Shown here piece after piece: positions 27,665 through 35,272 of a stretch of DNA of 64,000 nt; within the stretch, counting starts at the first letter, position 1; each line of letters starts with the position of its first letter. Below the pieces are notes generated by a model. It saw nothing but the letters and a program-made list of their open reading frames with translations, ran no database searches and was not told the DNA's origin. Position numbers and translations under genes: made by a program. The stretch comes from Hydrogenimonas sp. SS33 (GTDB lineage: Bacteria; Campylobacterota; Campylobacteria; Campylobacterales; Hydrogenimonadaceae): the NCBI RefSeq assembly GCF_040436365.1, contig NZ_AP026369.1, positions 682,001 to 746,000 of the forward strand, in the 5' to 3' direction.

Positions 27665-27882
27665 TACCAATCCCCAACCAATCCCAAACATGACATCGGG
27701 GGCGTGTGTTTGGGTAGCGTTGCGATTTGAGCGGCCTCTTGCCGTCAAGAAAACCGCGCGTGCCCGCAGGGTGCCGAAGGCATTAGCGGTTTTTAGGCAA
27801 GAGGCCGCGTCCCGCAGGGCAAATCGCACCCCCGCGTACCAAACGCACGAACCCGATGTTTTTCTTTGGATGGGGATTGGTA
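27665..27882. mobile_element. 218-bp imperfect palindrome, possible decayed MITE
   Basis: The two arms match over roughly 90-100 bases with gaps: ends TACCAATCCCCA (27665-27676) and its complement (27871-27882), then shared blocks ACATCGGG, TTTGG, GCGATTTG and GGCCTCTTGCC (27733-27743 against 27796-27806), down to an AAAACCGC/GCGGTTTT inner stem. TTA flanks both ends (27662-27664 and 27883-27885), possibly a 3-bp target duplication; the right TTA is also the hdeD stop codon. No coding capacity. It separates convergent mscS and hdeD, so it could also act as a bidirectional terminator. Confidence 0.6.
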
Positions 27883-28446
27883 TTACTCTCCGCCGATTTT
27901 TTTGACGGAGTTGCCCATGAAGATCAGCATGAAGCCGTCGAAAAGGAGGCTGATGCCGACGAAGATGCCGATGAGCCATGCCGTCTCCTGAATGGAGGTC
28001 CAGGAGGTCAGGAAGATGATGGCCAGCACCAGAGAGATGAAACCGTTAAGCGACCAGAGCCACCACCCTTTCGCCGGTTTCATCGCCGCACCGAGGGCGA
28101 ATCCGGCGAAGGTGTCGAGCAGGAAGTAGATGGCGAGCATCAATCCCACAGCCTGGATGCCCACACCGGGGTAGAAGATCATCAGGGCGCCGGTCATGAT
28201 GAGGATGAAGCTCTTCAGCCAACCCAGCCAATCCTTCGGATTGCCTTTGACGGTGGCGTACCCGGCGGCGAATCCGGCGAAGATCATAAGCCACGCCACG
28301 AAGGCGACCGTGAAGAGCGAGCCGTAGAAGGGGTAGAAAAGCGCCGCTCCCCCCAGAATGACCATGATGATCCCTGCGACCATCGCATGTTTGCTGAGCT
28401 TCGGCAAGATATCCATATCGTTGGGAAGCATGGAATAGTTCCACAT
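27883..28446 (-). CDS. HdeD/DUF308 family membrane protein (copy 1)
   Basis: 187 residues, six membrane helices in a pattern of paired hairpins: VAGIIMVILGGAALFYP, FVAWLMIFAGFAAGY, SFILIMTGALMIFYPG, GLMLAIYFLLDTFAGF, GFISLVLAIIFLTSW and GIFVGISLLFDGFML. HdeD proteins are linked to acid resistance in enteric bacteria. AAGGAG precedes ATG 28446. Downstream of a YfdX gene, a pairing also seen in acid-stress loci. A paralogue is at 40582-41130, sharing AxxMKPAKGWWxW. The TAA stop sits inside the end of the large palindrome. Confidence 0.88.
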   Translation of the reverse strand: MWNYSMLPNDMDILPKLSKHAMVAGIIMVILGGAALFYPFYGSLFTVAFVAWLMIFAGFAAGYATVKGNPKDWLGWLKSFILIMTGALMIFYPGVGIQAVGLMLAIYFLLDTFAGFALGAAMKPAKGWWLWSLNGFISLVLAIIFLTSWTSIQETAWLIGIFVGISLLFDGFMLIFMGNSVKKIGGE

Positions 28447-28504
28447 CGTTGACTCCTTTGATTTTTGGGCATTGGTTTTTAGAGGTGCCCTTTTGATTTT
28501 AAAT

Positions 28505-28528
28505 GGCGGGAGGCGTTCTCTTCCCGCC
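28505..28528 (-). terminator. Hairpin between yfdX-like gene and hdeD
   Basis: GGCGGGA (28505-28511) pairs with TCCCGCC (28522-28528); read on the minus strand it lies 27 bases after the YfdX stop and is followed by an AT-rich stretch (ATTTAAAAT). It may attenuate read-through into hdeD. Confidence 0.5.
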
Positions 28529-28555
28529 TACACAGGCCATACGCCGTCAAATATT

Positions 28556-29644
28556 TTAGAAGGCGTCGAGCTCCATCTCCCGTTCGAAACGGAGTTTGTC
28601 GCTATCTTCCTCTTTCGCCGCTGCCGCGTGCGCTTTGGCGGTATCTTTCCACGCGGAACTGTTGTCTTTGAGTTCATGCTGTTCGTGGCGATGCTTTTCG
28701 ACAAGTGCCGCGATATCGTTGCCCAGCTTTTTGAAGAGGCTGCCGGTGGCGTGTTTGGCGTTGATCTCTTTTTGGATATGAGTCATCTCTTCGTATATGG
28801 TCTCGTAATCTTTGGCATGGGTGTCGGTATACCCGAGCAGCAGCGCTTTGTGCAGTTCCGCTTTGGCCAGTTTCAGATGCTGATAGGCCGCTTTCGGATT
28901 CTCTTTCGCGATCTTCGCGGCGGAAGCGACCAGATCCTGTGCCGTCAGCAGCGGAATGGGGACGACGACCTGCTCGGCGACGATGGTGCTCACCCCCAGC
29001 ATCAAAGCGCGGACCGCCGCATCCTTTTTCCCCTCTTGGAGCAGTTTCAGCGCATCTTTCGTCGCCTTGGGGTAGAGGTCCATCGGCAGGAAGTGGGTCG
29101 TGATGTCGATCTCGTCTTTGAGCGGCATCAGAATATCGCGGGCCGCCTGGGTCCGGTAGTTTTTGAGCCAGTTTCTCGCCAATGTGATGTCGGCTTTGAT
29201 GTCGTTGGCGGTCCCTTCAAACTCATAGACGACGATTTCGTTGTCGATGGGCACCAGCTTTAGCGACGGGTCGGCTTTCAGCGCCGTATCGAAAAGCTGA
29301 GTCGCCGTTTTCAGTTTGGCTTCCGCCCCCTTCGTATCGTTTTTCTGCAGGTCCTGCAGCGCCGCCAGTGTGGCGTTCAACCCCTCCATCACCTCTTTGG
29401 GTGCCTTTTTGAAATGTTTCGAGGCGTGTTTCACCTCGTTTCTAACACACTGTTTGGGATTCTCTATCTGCGTGGTGTAGTAGGTATCCCCGAACTGGTC
29501 GGTATGCTTGACCCTTTTTTCCAGCGGCTGATTCCAGGCATTCGGGCCGTTGACTCCGAAATTTCCGGGTTCTGCCTGCAGCATCGACAGGCTGCCTGCC
29601 AGCAGCAGGGCGGTCATCGTTGAAAGTGTCACGCTCTTTTTCAT
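28556..29644 (-). CDS. YfdX family periplasmic protein
   Basis: 362 residues: signal peptide (1-24, cleaved near LQAEP), then a helical body. The YfdX pattern is seen as LVPIDNEIVVYEFEG, LARNWLKNYRTQAARDILMPL, TTHFLPMDLYPKATKDAL and VPIPLLTAQDLVASA. It is longer than typical YfdX proteins (about 210), with an extra His-containing helical C-terminus (about 285-362). YfdX homologues are acid-stress and antibiotic-response proteins and are often near hdeD, as here. The promoter region carries an inverted repeat and tandem half-sites. Confidence 0.78.
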   Translation of the reverse strand: MKKSVTLSTMTALLLAGSLSMLQAEPGNFGVNGPNAWNQPLEKRVKHTDQFGDTYYTTQIENPKQCVRNEVKHASKHFKKAPKEVMEGLNATLAALQDLQKNDTKGAEAKLKTATQLFDTALKADPSLKLVPIDNEIVVYEFEGTANDIKADITLARNWLKNYRTQAARDILMPLKDEIDITTHFLPMDLYPKATKDALKLLQEGKKDAAVRALMLGVSTIVAEQVVVPIPLLTAQDLVASAAKIAKENPKAAYQHLKLAKAELHKALLLGYTDTHAKDYETIYEEMTHIQKEINAKHATGSLFKKLGNDIAALVEKHRHEQHELKDNSSAWKDTAKAHAAAAKEEDSDKLRFEREMELDAF

Positions 29645-29664
29645 ATTTCTCTCCTTGATGGTTT

Positions 29665-29683
29665 TGATAATGTCAGTTTATCA
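29665..29683. promoter_or_regulatory. 19-bp inverted repeat upstream of YfdX gene
   Basis: TGATAA-N7-TTATCA, perfect six-base arms, 21 bases upstream of the YfdX ATG. The size and symmetry suit a dimeric regulator; TTGATAATGTCA is a partial match to an FNR/Crp-type site. Its closeness to the start would favour repression. Confidence 0.35.
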
Positions 29684-29701
29684 CTTCGGGGTTTCCGAAA
29701 G

Positions 29702-29749
29702 TAAACGATGAATTAACAGTCGGTAAATGAACGGGATTTGCACTATAAT
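29702..29749 (+). promoter_or_regulatory. Three tandem 11-bp half-sites and -10 of ATPase gene
   Basis: TAAACG (29702), TTAACA (29713) and TAAATG (29724) start exactly 11 bp apart, and a perfect TATAAT lies at 29744-29749 with no good -35. This layout resembles OmpR/PhoB-type boxes replacing a -35. The same spacing and similar half-sites occur before the two-component operon at 32748 and at 34483. The region is shared with the divergent YfdX gene. Confidence 0.45.
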
Positions 29750-29767
29750 CTTTGAAAAGGAGAGGCC

Positions 29768-30805
29768 ATGATCCAGAAACTCGGGATGGAAAACTTCACC
29801 GTCTTCGGCGGGCAGCATTCGGTCCGTTTCGCGCCGGGGCTCAACATCATCATCGGCGAGAACGGTTCGGGCAAGAGCCATCTGCTCAAGCTGGCCTATA
29901 CTCTGACTTCCGCCAGCCACCTGGCCGCCGCCAAAAAAGAGGCCACCGACGCTTTCGCGGATATTCTGGCCGAAAGGTTCATGGCCGTTTTCTCACCCGA
30001 CGCCCTGGGCCATCTGGTGCATCGCCGGAAATCCGGAAGCCGATGCCGCCTCACCGCCGGGTTCGCCGACACTTCCCTCGATTTCGGCTGCACCTTCACC
30101 TCCCTCTGCCGGGATAGGCTCGAAGTGACGGAAAAGCCGGAGGCTTTCCTCCCCTCTTCCGTGCTCTACCTCCCCACAGCGGAAATCTTCTCCCTCTATG
30201 GCGCTTTCCATGCCCTTTTGCGGCACCGCACCCTTCCTCTGGAAGCGGCCTATGCCGACCTGATGGCGGCACTGGAGAGAGCGCCCGCCAAAGAGATCGG
30301 CCATGAGATGGAAGTGTTGCTGGAGCGCATCGAAGGAATGATGGGAGGACGGGTGGAGGCTGAAAAGGGGCGTTTCTACATCGTCACCTCCCACGGGGAG
30401 CGGACCGAAATGTCCCTGGCGGGAGAGGGAGCGGGAAAAATCGCCACGGTCGCATGGCTCATTGGAAACGGTACGCTCAGGCCCGGAACCCTGCTCTTCT
30501 GGGACGAGCCGGAGACCAACCTCAACCCCCGGTACATCCGCAAAGCGGTGGACATTCTGATGCACCTGGCCCGGCTCGGCGTACAGGTTTTCCTGACCAG
30601 CCACAGCCTCTTTCTTCTCAGGGAGATCGAGATTCTCTCCGGGCGCCGCTCCCTCGCCGGCATTTCCCAGCGCTACATCGCCCTGGGGTACGACAAAAAG
30701 GGGCGCCTGCTCTTCGAACAGGCCGATTCCATCGAAGAGGTGGAACCGGTGGTTACCCTCGAAGAGGCCCTCAGCCAGGCCGACCGCTATCTGGAGCTCG
30801 GGTAG
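29768..30805 (+). CDS. ABC-type AAA ATPase (AAA15/AAA21, RecF/OLD-like)
   Basis: 345 residues. Walker A GENGSGKS (30-37), an ABC signature-like LAGEGAGK (217-224), Walker B LLFWDEPE (242-249) and switch His in LTSHS (279). The N-terminal ENFTVFGGQHSVRFAPGLN matches the first strands of stand-alone SMC/RecF/OLD-like ATPases, not transport ABC proteins. No TOPRIM or membrane domain is present. It is followed two bases after its stop by a small protein with a PD-(D/E)XK-like motif, so the two probably work as a complex, possibly in defence or repair. Confidence 0.85.
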   Translation: MIQKLGMENFTVFGGQHSVRFAPGLNIIIGENGSGKSHLLKLAYTLTSASHLAAAKKEATDAFADILAERFMAVFSPDALGHLVHRRKSGSRCRLTAGFADTSLDFGCTFTSLCRDRLEVTEKPEAFLPSSVLYLPTAEIFSLYGAFHALLRHRTLPLEAAYADLMAALERAPAKEIGHEMEVLLERIEGMMGGRVEAEKGRFYIVTSHGERTEMSLAGEGAGKIATVAWLIGNGTLRPGTLLFWDEPETNLNPRYIRKAVDILMHLARLGVQVFLTSHSLFLLREIEILSGRRSLAGISQRYIALGYDKKGRLLFEQADSIEEVEPVVTLEEALSQADRYLELG

Positions 30806-30807
30806 CG

Positions 30808-31341
30808 ATGGCGGTCATCGTCGAAGGGACGCCCCCGACCCGGCTGCGCTTCACCTTCCCCGAAAGCTGGCATGTCGACAAATTCGACGCCGGCAACTTC
30901 TACCGCAAACACATTCTCTGGCTGGAGGGGATGAAGGCGGTGGACATCTTGGCATCCCGCGGGGACCTGCTGCAGCTCATCGAGATAAAAGATTTCCGGG
31001 GCCACGGTATCCAGAACCTCAAAAAACAGGAGAGCGGCCGGCTCATCATCGACGTTTCCAAAAAGTTCGTCGACACCTTCGCCGCCCTGGTCGCCGCAAA
31101 GCGGAGCGAAGAGAGGGGGCTGGCACCCTTCTACACGCTCCTGTGCGACCTGCAAAAGCGGCCCGTGGAAGTCATTCTCTTTCTCGAACGGGACGACCCG
31201 GAAACGATGCTGCGGCGCCACAAACTGACCCTCGCGGACCTGACCGCCAAACTGCGGCGGCTCATGAGCCCCTACCGTGTCCGCTGCCGCGTCATGGACC
31301 GCCGACACATGCCCAAAGAGATCGAGTGGACAGTCCGATGA
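30808..31341 (+). CDS. Small PD-(D/E)XK-nuclease-like partner protein
   Basis: 177 residues from ATG 30808, two bases after the ATPase stop. A candidate restriction-endonuclease-fold motif is visible: KAVDILAS with Asp46, then LIEIKDF with Glu59 and Lys61 (D-x12-E-x-K), followed by a helix with QN…QE residues. The C-terminal part is basic (RRHKLTLADLTAKLRRLM; YRVRCRVMDRRHMPK). The fold is inferred from this motif alone; an HMM comparison would be needed. Alternative: an ATPase regulatory subunit with no catalysis. Convergent with the permease gene three bases on. Confidence 0.6.
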   Translation: MAVIVEGTPPTRLRFTFPESWHVDKFDAGNFYRKHILWLEGMKAVDILASRGDLLQLIEIKDFRGHGIQNLKKQESGRLIIDVSKKFVDTFAALVAAKRSEERGLAPFYTLLCDLQKRPVEVILFLERDDPETMLRRHKLTLADLTAKLRRLMSPYRVRCRVMDRRHMPKEIEWTVR

Positions 31342-31344
31342 CCC

Positions 31345-32676
31345 CTACTTTTCAAACTCCTCATAAAAACGTTTGACGTTGAAAAGGTCGACGATCTGCC
31401 TGGAGACGACCCGTTTGGTGAAGAAGCGAAGCAGCACCTCCACGGCGAAAGCGAGGGCGAAGGCGGCCAGGAGGTAGTACCCGATCATCGGGTCGTGGAG
31501 GCTGGTGTAGTAGAGCGTCAGCCCGGCGATGGCGAACATCGCCACGATGGCGCAGCAGATGGCCCAGACATTGGCGCCCGTCTCCTTGATGCGGAAAAGG
31601 TGCCCCACATGGGTCAGACCCTGTACTACCAGCACCGCGAGCGCCGCCACGGTCGTCACTTCCGAAAGGTTGAAGAAGAGAATCAGCGGAATGATGAGCA
31701 CTCCACTGATGACGAGCCCTTCGAAAGAGTGGAAGACGTTGTAGCTGTAGACTTTGGGCAGGTTCCCCTCCTTCGCCATGGTATAGCCGATCTCCGTGGC
31801 GGCGTAGAGGGTGGCGTTGATGGCCGAAGCGGTGGCCAGAAGCGCCGTCGCCGCCATGATCTTGAAGCCCCAAATCCCGAAGATCGGCTTGGCGGCTTCA
31901 GCCAGGGCGTAGTCTTTGGTCTTGATGACCTCCGCAAGGGGCAGGTTGCCCAGCACGGCGATGGAGACCAGAATGTAGAGCGCCGCCACGATGCCGATGG
32001 CCCACATCATCGCCCGCATCATTGTCCGTCTGGGGTCTTCCATATCTTCAACGGTGTTGGTGATGACGCTGAAACCCTGGTAGGCGAAGAAGGTGAGGCC
32101 GATGGCGAAAAGCATGTTCTTCATGGGCGGCATCTCCTTCACCGAAAGGTACTCGGGATGGATCGTAAAGAGTGCGGCGATGGCGAAAACCACCAGAATC
32201 GTCACTTTCACCGCCACGATGAGATTCTCGGACTTGGCGACGATGGAGGCGCCGACAAGATTGATGAGGGTGAAAAAGGCGACGATCCCCACGGCGAAGA
32301 GGTTGACGACGAAAGGGTCCTGGCTGCCGTGGGTGAAGGTGCTGGCATAGGCGCCGAAAGATTTGGCCACCGCCGCCAGGGCGATGAGCTGGGAGAAGTA
32401 AAAAAGGACGCTGGCGGCACCGGAGAAGACCCCCTCCCCAAACCCCTGCACCAGGTACTCCACAATGCCGCCCCGCGAGGGGTAGCGCAGCGCCAGCTTC
32501 GCCAGTGAATAGCCGCTCAACACCGCGGCGATGCCGCCGAAAATGAAAGAGAGCCAGACGATGTTCCCCGCAATCGCCCCGGCCTGGCCGATGACGATGA
32601 AGATACCCGCACCGACCATCGAGCCGATGCCAAGAAAGACGGCACTCCACAAACCGAACGCTTTTTGCTTGTCCAT
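31345..32676 (-). CDS. APC-superfamily amino acid permease
   Basis: 443 residues from ATG 32676, which has AAGGAA upstream; an upstream in-frame extension lacks membrane character and a ribosome site. Twelve membrane helices, with the APC signature SAVFLGIGSMVGAGIFIVIG in helix 1 and GFSVITNTVEDMEDPRR in helix 6. It likely imports or exchanges an amino acid or amine; substrate not readable. Divergent from the response-regulator operon, sharing a 110-base control region. Confidence 0.87.
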   Translation of the reverse strand: MDKQKAFGLWSAVFLGIGSMVGAGIFIVIGQAGAIAGNIVWLSFIFGGIAAVLSGYSLAKLALRYPSRGGIVEYLVQGFGEGVFSGAASVLFYFSQLIALAAVAKSFGAYASTFTHGSQDPFVVNLFAVGIVAFFTLINLVGASIVAKSENLIVAVKVTILVVFAIAALFTIHPEYLSVKEMPPMKNMLFAIGLTFFAYQGFSVITNTVEDMEDPRRTMMRAMMWAIGIVAALYILVSIAVLGNLPLAEVIKTKDYALAEAAKPIFGIWGFKIMAATALLATASAINATLYAATEIGYTMAKEGNLPKVYSYNVFHSFEGLVISGVLIIPLILFFNLSEVTTVAALAVLVVQGLTHVGHLFRIKETGANVWAICCAIVAMFAIAGLTLYYTSLHDPMIGYYLLAAFALAFAVEVLLRFFTKRVVSRQIVDLFNVKRFYEEFEK

Positions 32677-32747
32677 GGTTTTCCTTGACAAACTTTTTTC
32701 GGCTATGATACCACTTTCTCCACAAATGAAATGTGATGCCGGTCGCA

Positions 32748-32780
32748 TTCACGTTGCGTTAACGTCATCTTCCCTATAAT
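32748..32780 (+). promoter_or_regulatory. Promoter of two-component operon with tandem half-sites
   Basis: TTCACG-N5-TTAACG (32748-32764, half-sites 11 bp apart) is followed ten bases later by a perfect TATAAT (32775-32780), seven bases before the ATG, so the transcript would be nearly leaderless. The box occupies the -35 position, the usual place for an activating OmpR-family regulator, suggesting autoregulation. Confidence 0.5.
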
Positions 32781-32786
32781 GATGCC

Positions 32787-33443
32787 ATGAGAGCCAAACT
32801 ACTCCTTCTTGAAGATGACGACGTCCTCTCCGAAACATTGGTCGATCTCCTCGAGAACCACGATTTTTCGGTCGAACACGCAATAAGCGGGGAAGAGGCG
32901 ATCGAAAAAAGTTTCGAGAAACATTTCGATTTGATGATACTCGATGTCAATGTTCCCGTCATGAACGGTTTCGAACTTCTCAAAAGCCTGAGAGACGCGG
33001 GGGTGACGACCCCCGCCATCTTCATCACGGCCCGGACCGATATCGCATCGTTGGCCCATGGTTTCGACGTGGGGGCGGACGACTACCTGAAAAAGCCCTT
33101 CGACTTCGACGAACTGCTGATCCGCATCGATGCGCTGCTGCGAAAGTCGTTTCATTCTCGTGCCGACGAGATTGACGTGGGAGCGTTTCGATTTTATGTC
33201 GGAAGAAGCGAACTCTACAGAGAAACCGACTACATTCCCCTGCCTCCTTCGGAACTGAAGCTCGCCCGGCTCTTTTTTCAACACAGAGGCCACACGGTAG
33301 AAAAAATACGGCTTCTCGAAGCGTTGGGCGACGGTACCGAGGCAAGTGAAGGAGCCTTGAGAGTGCATATCGCCAAACTTCGGAAGATCGGCCTGCCCAT
33401 ATTGACCGTCAAAGGTGTAGGATATCGGCTTGAAACGACGTGA
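32787..33443 (+). CDS. OmpR-family response regulator
   Basis: 218 residues. Receiver domain (1-120) with acidic pocket LLEDDD (9-12), phospho-acceptor Asp53 in LMILDVNVPVMNG and the conserved Lys in ADDYLKKPF. C-terminal winged helix (about 125-215) ending ILTVKGVGYRLE. It binds DNA as a tandem dimer after phosphorylation. Overlaps the kinase gene by 14 bases. The signal is unknown; adjacent metal-related genes suggest a metal or redox cue. Confidence 0.93.
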   Translation: MRAKLLLLEDDDVLSETLVDLLENHDFSVEHAISGEEAIEKSFEKHFDLMILDVNVPVMNGFELLKSLRDAGVTTPAIFITARTDIASLAHGFDVGADDYLKKPFDFDELLIRIDALLRKSFHSRADEIDVGAFRFYVGRSELYRETDYIPLPPSELKLARLFFQHRGHTVEKIRLLEALGDGTEASEGALRVHIAKLRKIGLPILTVKGVGYRLETT

Positions 33444-34497
33444 AAAACAGGCTTTCTGGAAATTTTTCCTACTATATTTTTCCAGTGTAGCCCTTCTCAT
33501 ATCGATTGCCGGATATTTTTACTTTAAACAAACCAGGGCCCATCTGCTCAAGGAAGAAGAGTTCTCCCTGTTGGAATTTGCACGCCATATCAAAATGGGA
33601 GGGCCTTCCGGCGAATTTTCCGAAGCATTTCGATCCCGAATTATTTCTGCCGGAAATCGACATATCGACATACGAAACTTCGAAAAAATCGATAATGAAT
33701 TTGTCAAACTCATACCGATGCCCTTGCACAATTACTATCTCGAAGTGCGAAAATCGACACAAACGTTCGAAAAGAAAATCGCAAATATCAAAAAAGAGAT
33801 AATCGCCGTACAGATTCTGTTACTCTTTCTCTTTGGAGTTCTGAGTTATGTATTGGCAAAAAACGCCACCAAACCGCTGGAGGAGAGCATTGAACTTCTT
33901 GACGCTTTCGCCAAAGACCTGATACACGATCTCAATACTCCCGTCACGTCGATTAAACTCAACCTCACTTTGTTGGAGCAGATGCCGGATATCAAAAAAA
34001 ACCCACGCATTCTGCAACGCCTTCGCAAAAGTGCCCATACCATTTCAGAACTGCATCAAAACCTGAAAATCCTTCTCGAGGAGAAGACTTTTCAAATGGA
34101 ACGGACCGATCTTTGTCCCATCGTCAACGAGATTGTGGAGATACAGAAACCTCTCTACAAAAACCTCACCTTTATCGTCGAATGCCGGCATTTCCATGCA
34201 CACATCCATGCCAATGCGATGAAGCAGCTCCTGTTGAATATCATTGCCAACGCCTGCAGATACAACCATCCAAACGGCTATGTGAAGATCCACACAAAAG
34301 GCCGGTCGCTCGTCATCGAAGACAGTGGAATCGGCATCGACGATCCGGAAAAGATTTTCAATCGCAACTATAGCAAAAGCGGAAGCAGCGGCCTGGGGCT
34401 CGACATTGTCAAAAGGTTGGCGATGGCGATGCAGATTGGGATCGACGTGAAACAGAGTGAAAACGGCGGCACGCTTTTCATCTTAACGATGCGTTAA
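33430..34497 (+). CDS. Sensor histidine kinase
   Basis: 355 residues, TTG start. Two membrane helices (12-32 and 124-144) enclose a periplasmic sensor of about 90 residues with no known fold by eye. H-box DLIHDLNTPVTSIKLN (His166), N-box LLNIIANACRYN, G1 IEDSGIGID and G2 GLGLDIVKR are present. No separate HAMP domain is obvious; the H-box follows helix 2 after about 20 residues. Base composition becomes visibly AT-richer from here to about 36240. The stop codon lies in a second regulator-like box. Confidence 0.92.
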   Translation: MKRREKQAFWKFFLLYFSSVALLISIAGYFYFKQTRAHLLKEEEFSLLEFARHIKMGGPSGEFSEAFRSRIISAGNRHIDIRNFEKIDNEFVKLIPMPLHNYYLEVRKSTQTFEKKIANIKKEIIAVQILLLFLFGVLSYVLAKNATKPLEESIELLDAFAKDLIHDLNTPVTSIKLNLTLLEQMPDIKKNPRILQRLRKSAHTISELHQNLKILLEEKTFQMERTDLCPIVNEIVEIQKPLYKNLTFIVECRHFHAHIHANAMKQLLLNIIANACRYNHPNGYVKIHTKGRSLVIEDSGIGIDDPEKIFNRNYSKSGSSGLGLDIVKRLAMAMQIGIDVKQSENGGTLFILTMR

Positions 34498-34514
34498 TGC
34501 CTATATGCGACAAT
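34483..34514 (+). promoter_or_regulatory. Tandem half-site box before DUF2202 gene
   Basis: TTAACG-N5-TTAATG (34483-34499) shares ACGWTGCGTTAAYG with the box at 32748 and also has an 11-bp repeat. A GACAAT hexamer (34509-34514) lies nine bases beyond, like the -10 at the first box. It overlaps the kinase stop codon. Confidence 0.5.
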
Positions 34515-34544
34515 TTTTCTGAAACACGACAGACAGGAGCCATG

Positions 34545-35246
34545 ATGAGAGTCATATCAAAGTATATCGTTGCGGTATCGGTTGTCATAGCTTTGTCATT
34601 CCTCACGGGGTGCGGAGGCGGAAGCGGCGGTGATGATGTTCCAAACACGCAACTCACCGATGCGCAAAAATATTCTCTTGCGTATATGTGGAACGAAGAG
34701 AAGCTTGCCAAAGACATCTATCTGGCGATGAATGAAAACACACCGCACATGACATTATACAATATCGCCACGAACTCGGAAACGCAACACGAAGCGGCCG
34801 TTGAATCTCTGGTGCAACAATACGATATCAATATCACAAATCTCGAAAATTATGAAATCTATTACTCGGAAGAGGAGCTTAGGGCATTTGGTCCGGGAAA
34901 GTTCGGCGTACCTGAAATACAAAAGCTATACGATACGCTCTATGCCAAAGGAAGTCAGTCACTTCAAGATGCTTTGGAAGTAGGATGTATGGTCGAAGTG
35001 ACGGATGTGGAGGACCTGGACAAATATATCGAAACGGCGAATGGCAACACAAATCTGGTGACGGTATTCACATACCTCAGAAACGGAAGCTATAACCATT
35101 ACTGGGCTTTCGACACTGCGCTTAAATCTCTTGGAATCAGTGAAGGGTGTTGTTCCCTTGGAAAACAATATTGCAAGACACCTGAAGAGTACCCCGTTTC
35201 CAGAGGAACACCGAATGGGGGGAACGGATATCGGGGCGGAAGATAA
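34545..35246 (+). CDS. DUF2202 ferritin-like lipoprotein
   Basis: 233 residues from ATG 34545 (GGAG five bases upstream; 34542 is also possible). The signal sequence ends FLTGCGGG, a lipobox with Cys near residue 23. The body carries the DUF2202 helical pattern YMWNEEKLAKDIYLAMNE and NSETQHEAAVESLV, where Glu and ExxH-type residues could bind a di-metal centre as in ferritin-like proteins. C-terminal Cys cluster EGCCSLGKQYC. It is exported and lipid-anchored. Gene order after the kinase suggests it is a main target of the two-component system. Confidence 0.82.
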   Translation: MRVISKYIVAVSVVIALSFLTGCGGGSGGDDVPNTQLTDAQKYSLAYMWNEEKLAKDIYLAMNENTPHMTLYNIATNSETQHEAAVESLVQQYDINITNLENYEIYYSEEELRAFGPGKFGVPEIQKLYDTLYAKGSQSLQDALEVGCMVEVTDVEDLDKYIETANGNTNLVTVFTYLRNGSYNHYWAFDTALKSLGISEGCCSLGKQYCKTPEEYPVSRGTPNGGNGYRGGR

Positions 35247-35272
35247 ACTCGACTTAGAAGGAGGACAACGAC

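Noticed and set aside
32677-32748. N-terminal extension of the permease frame
   Set aside because: No membrane or signal character and no ribosome site; ATG 32676 has AAGGAA.
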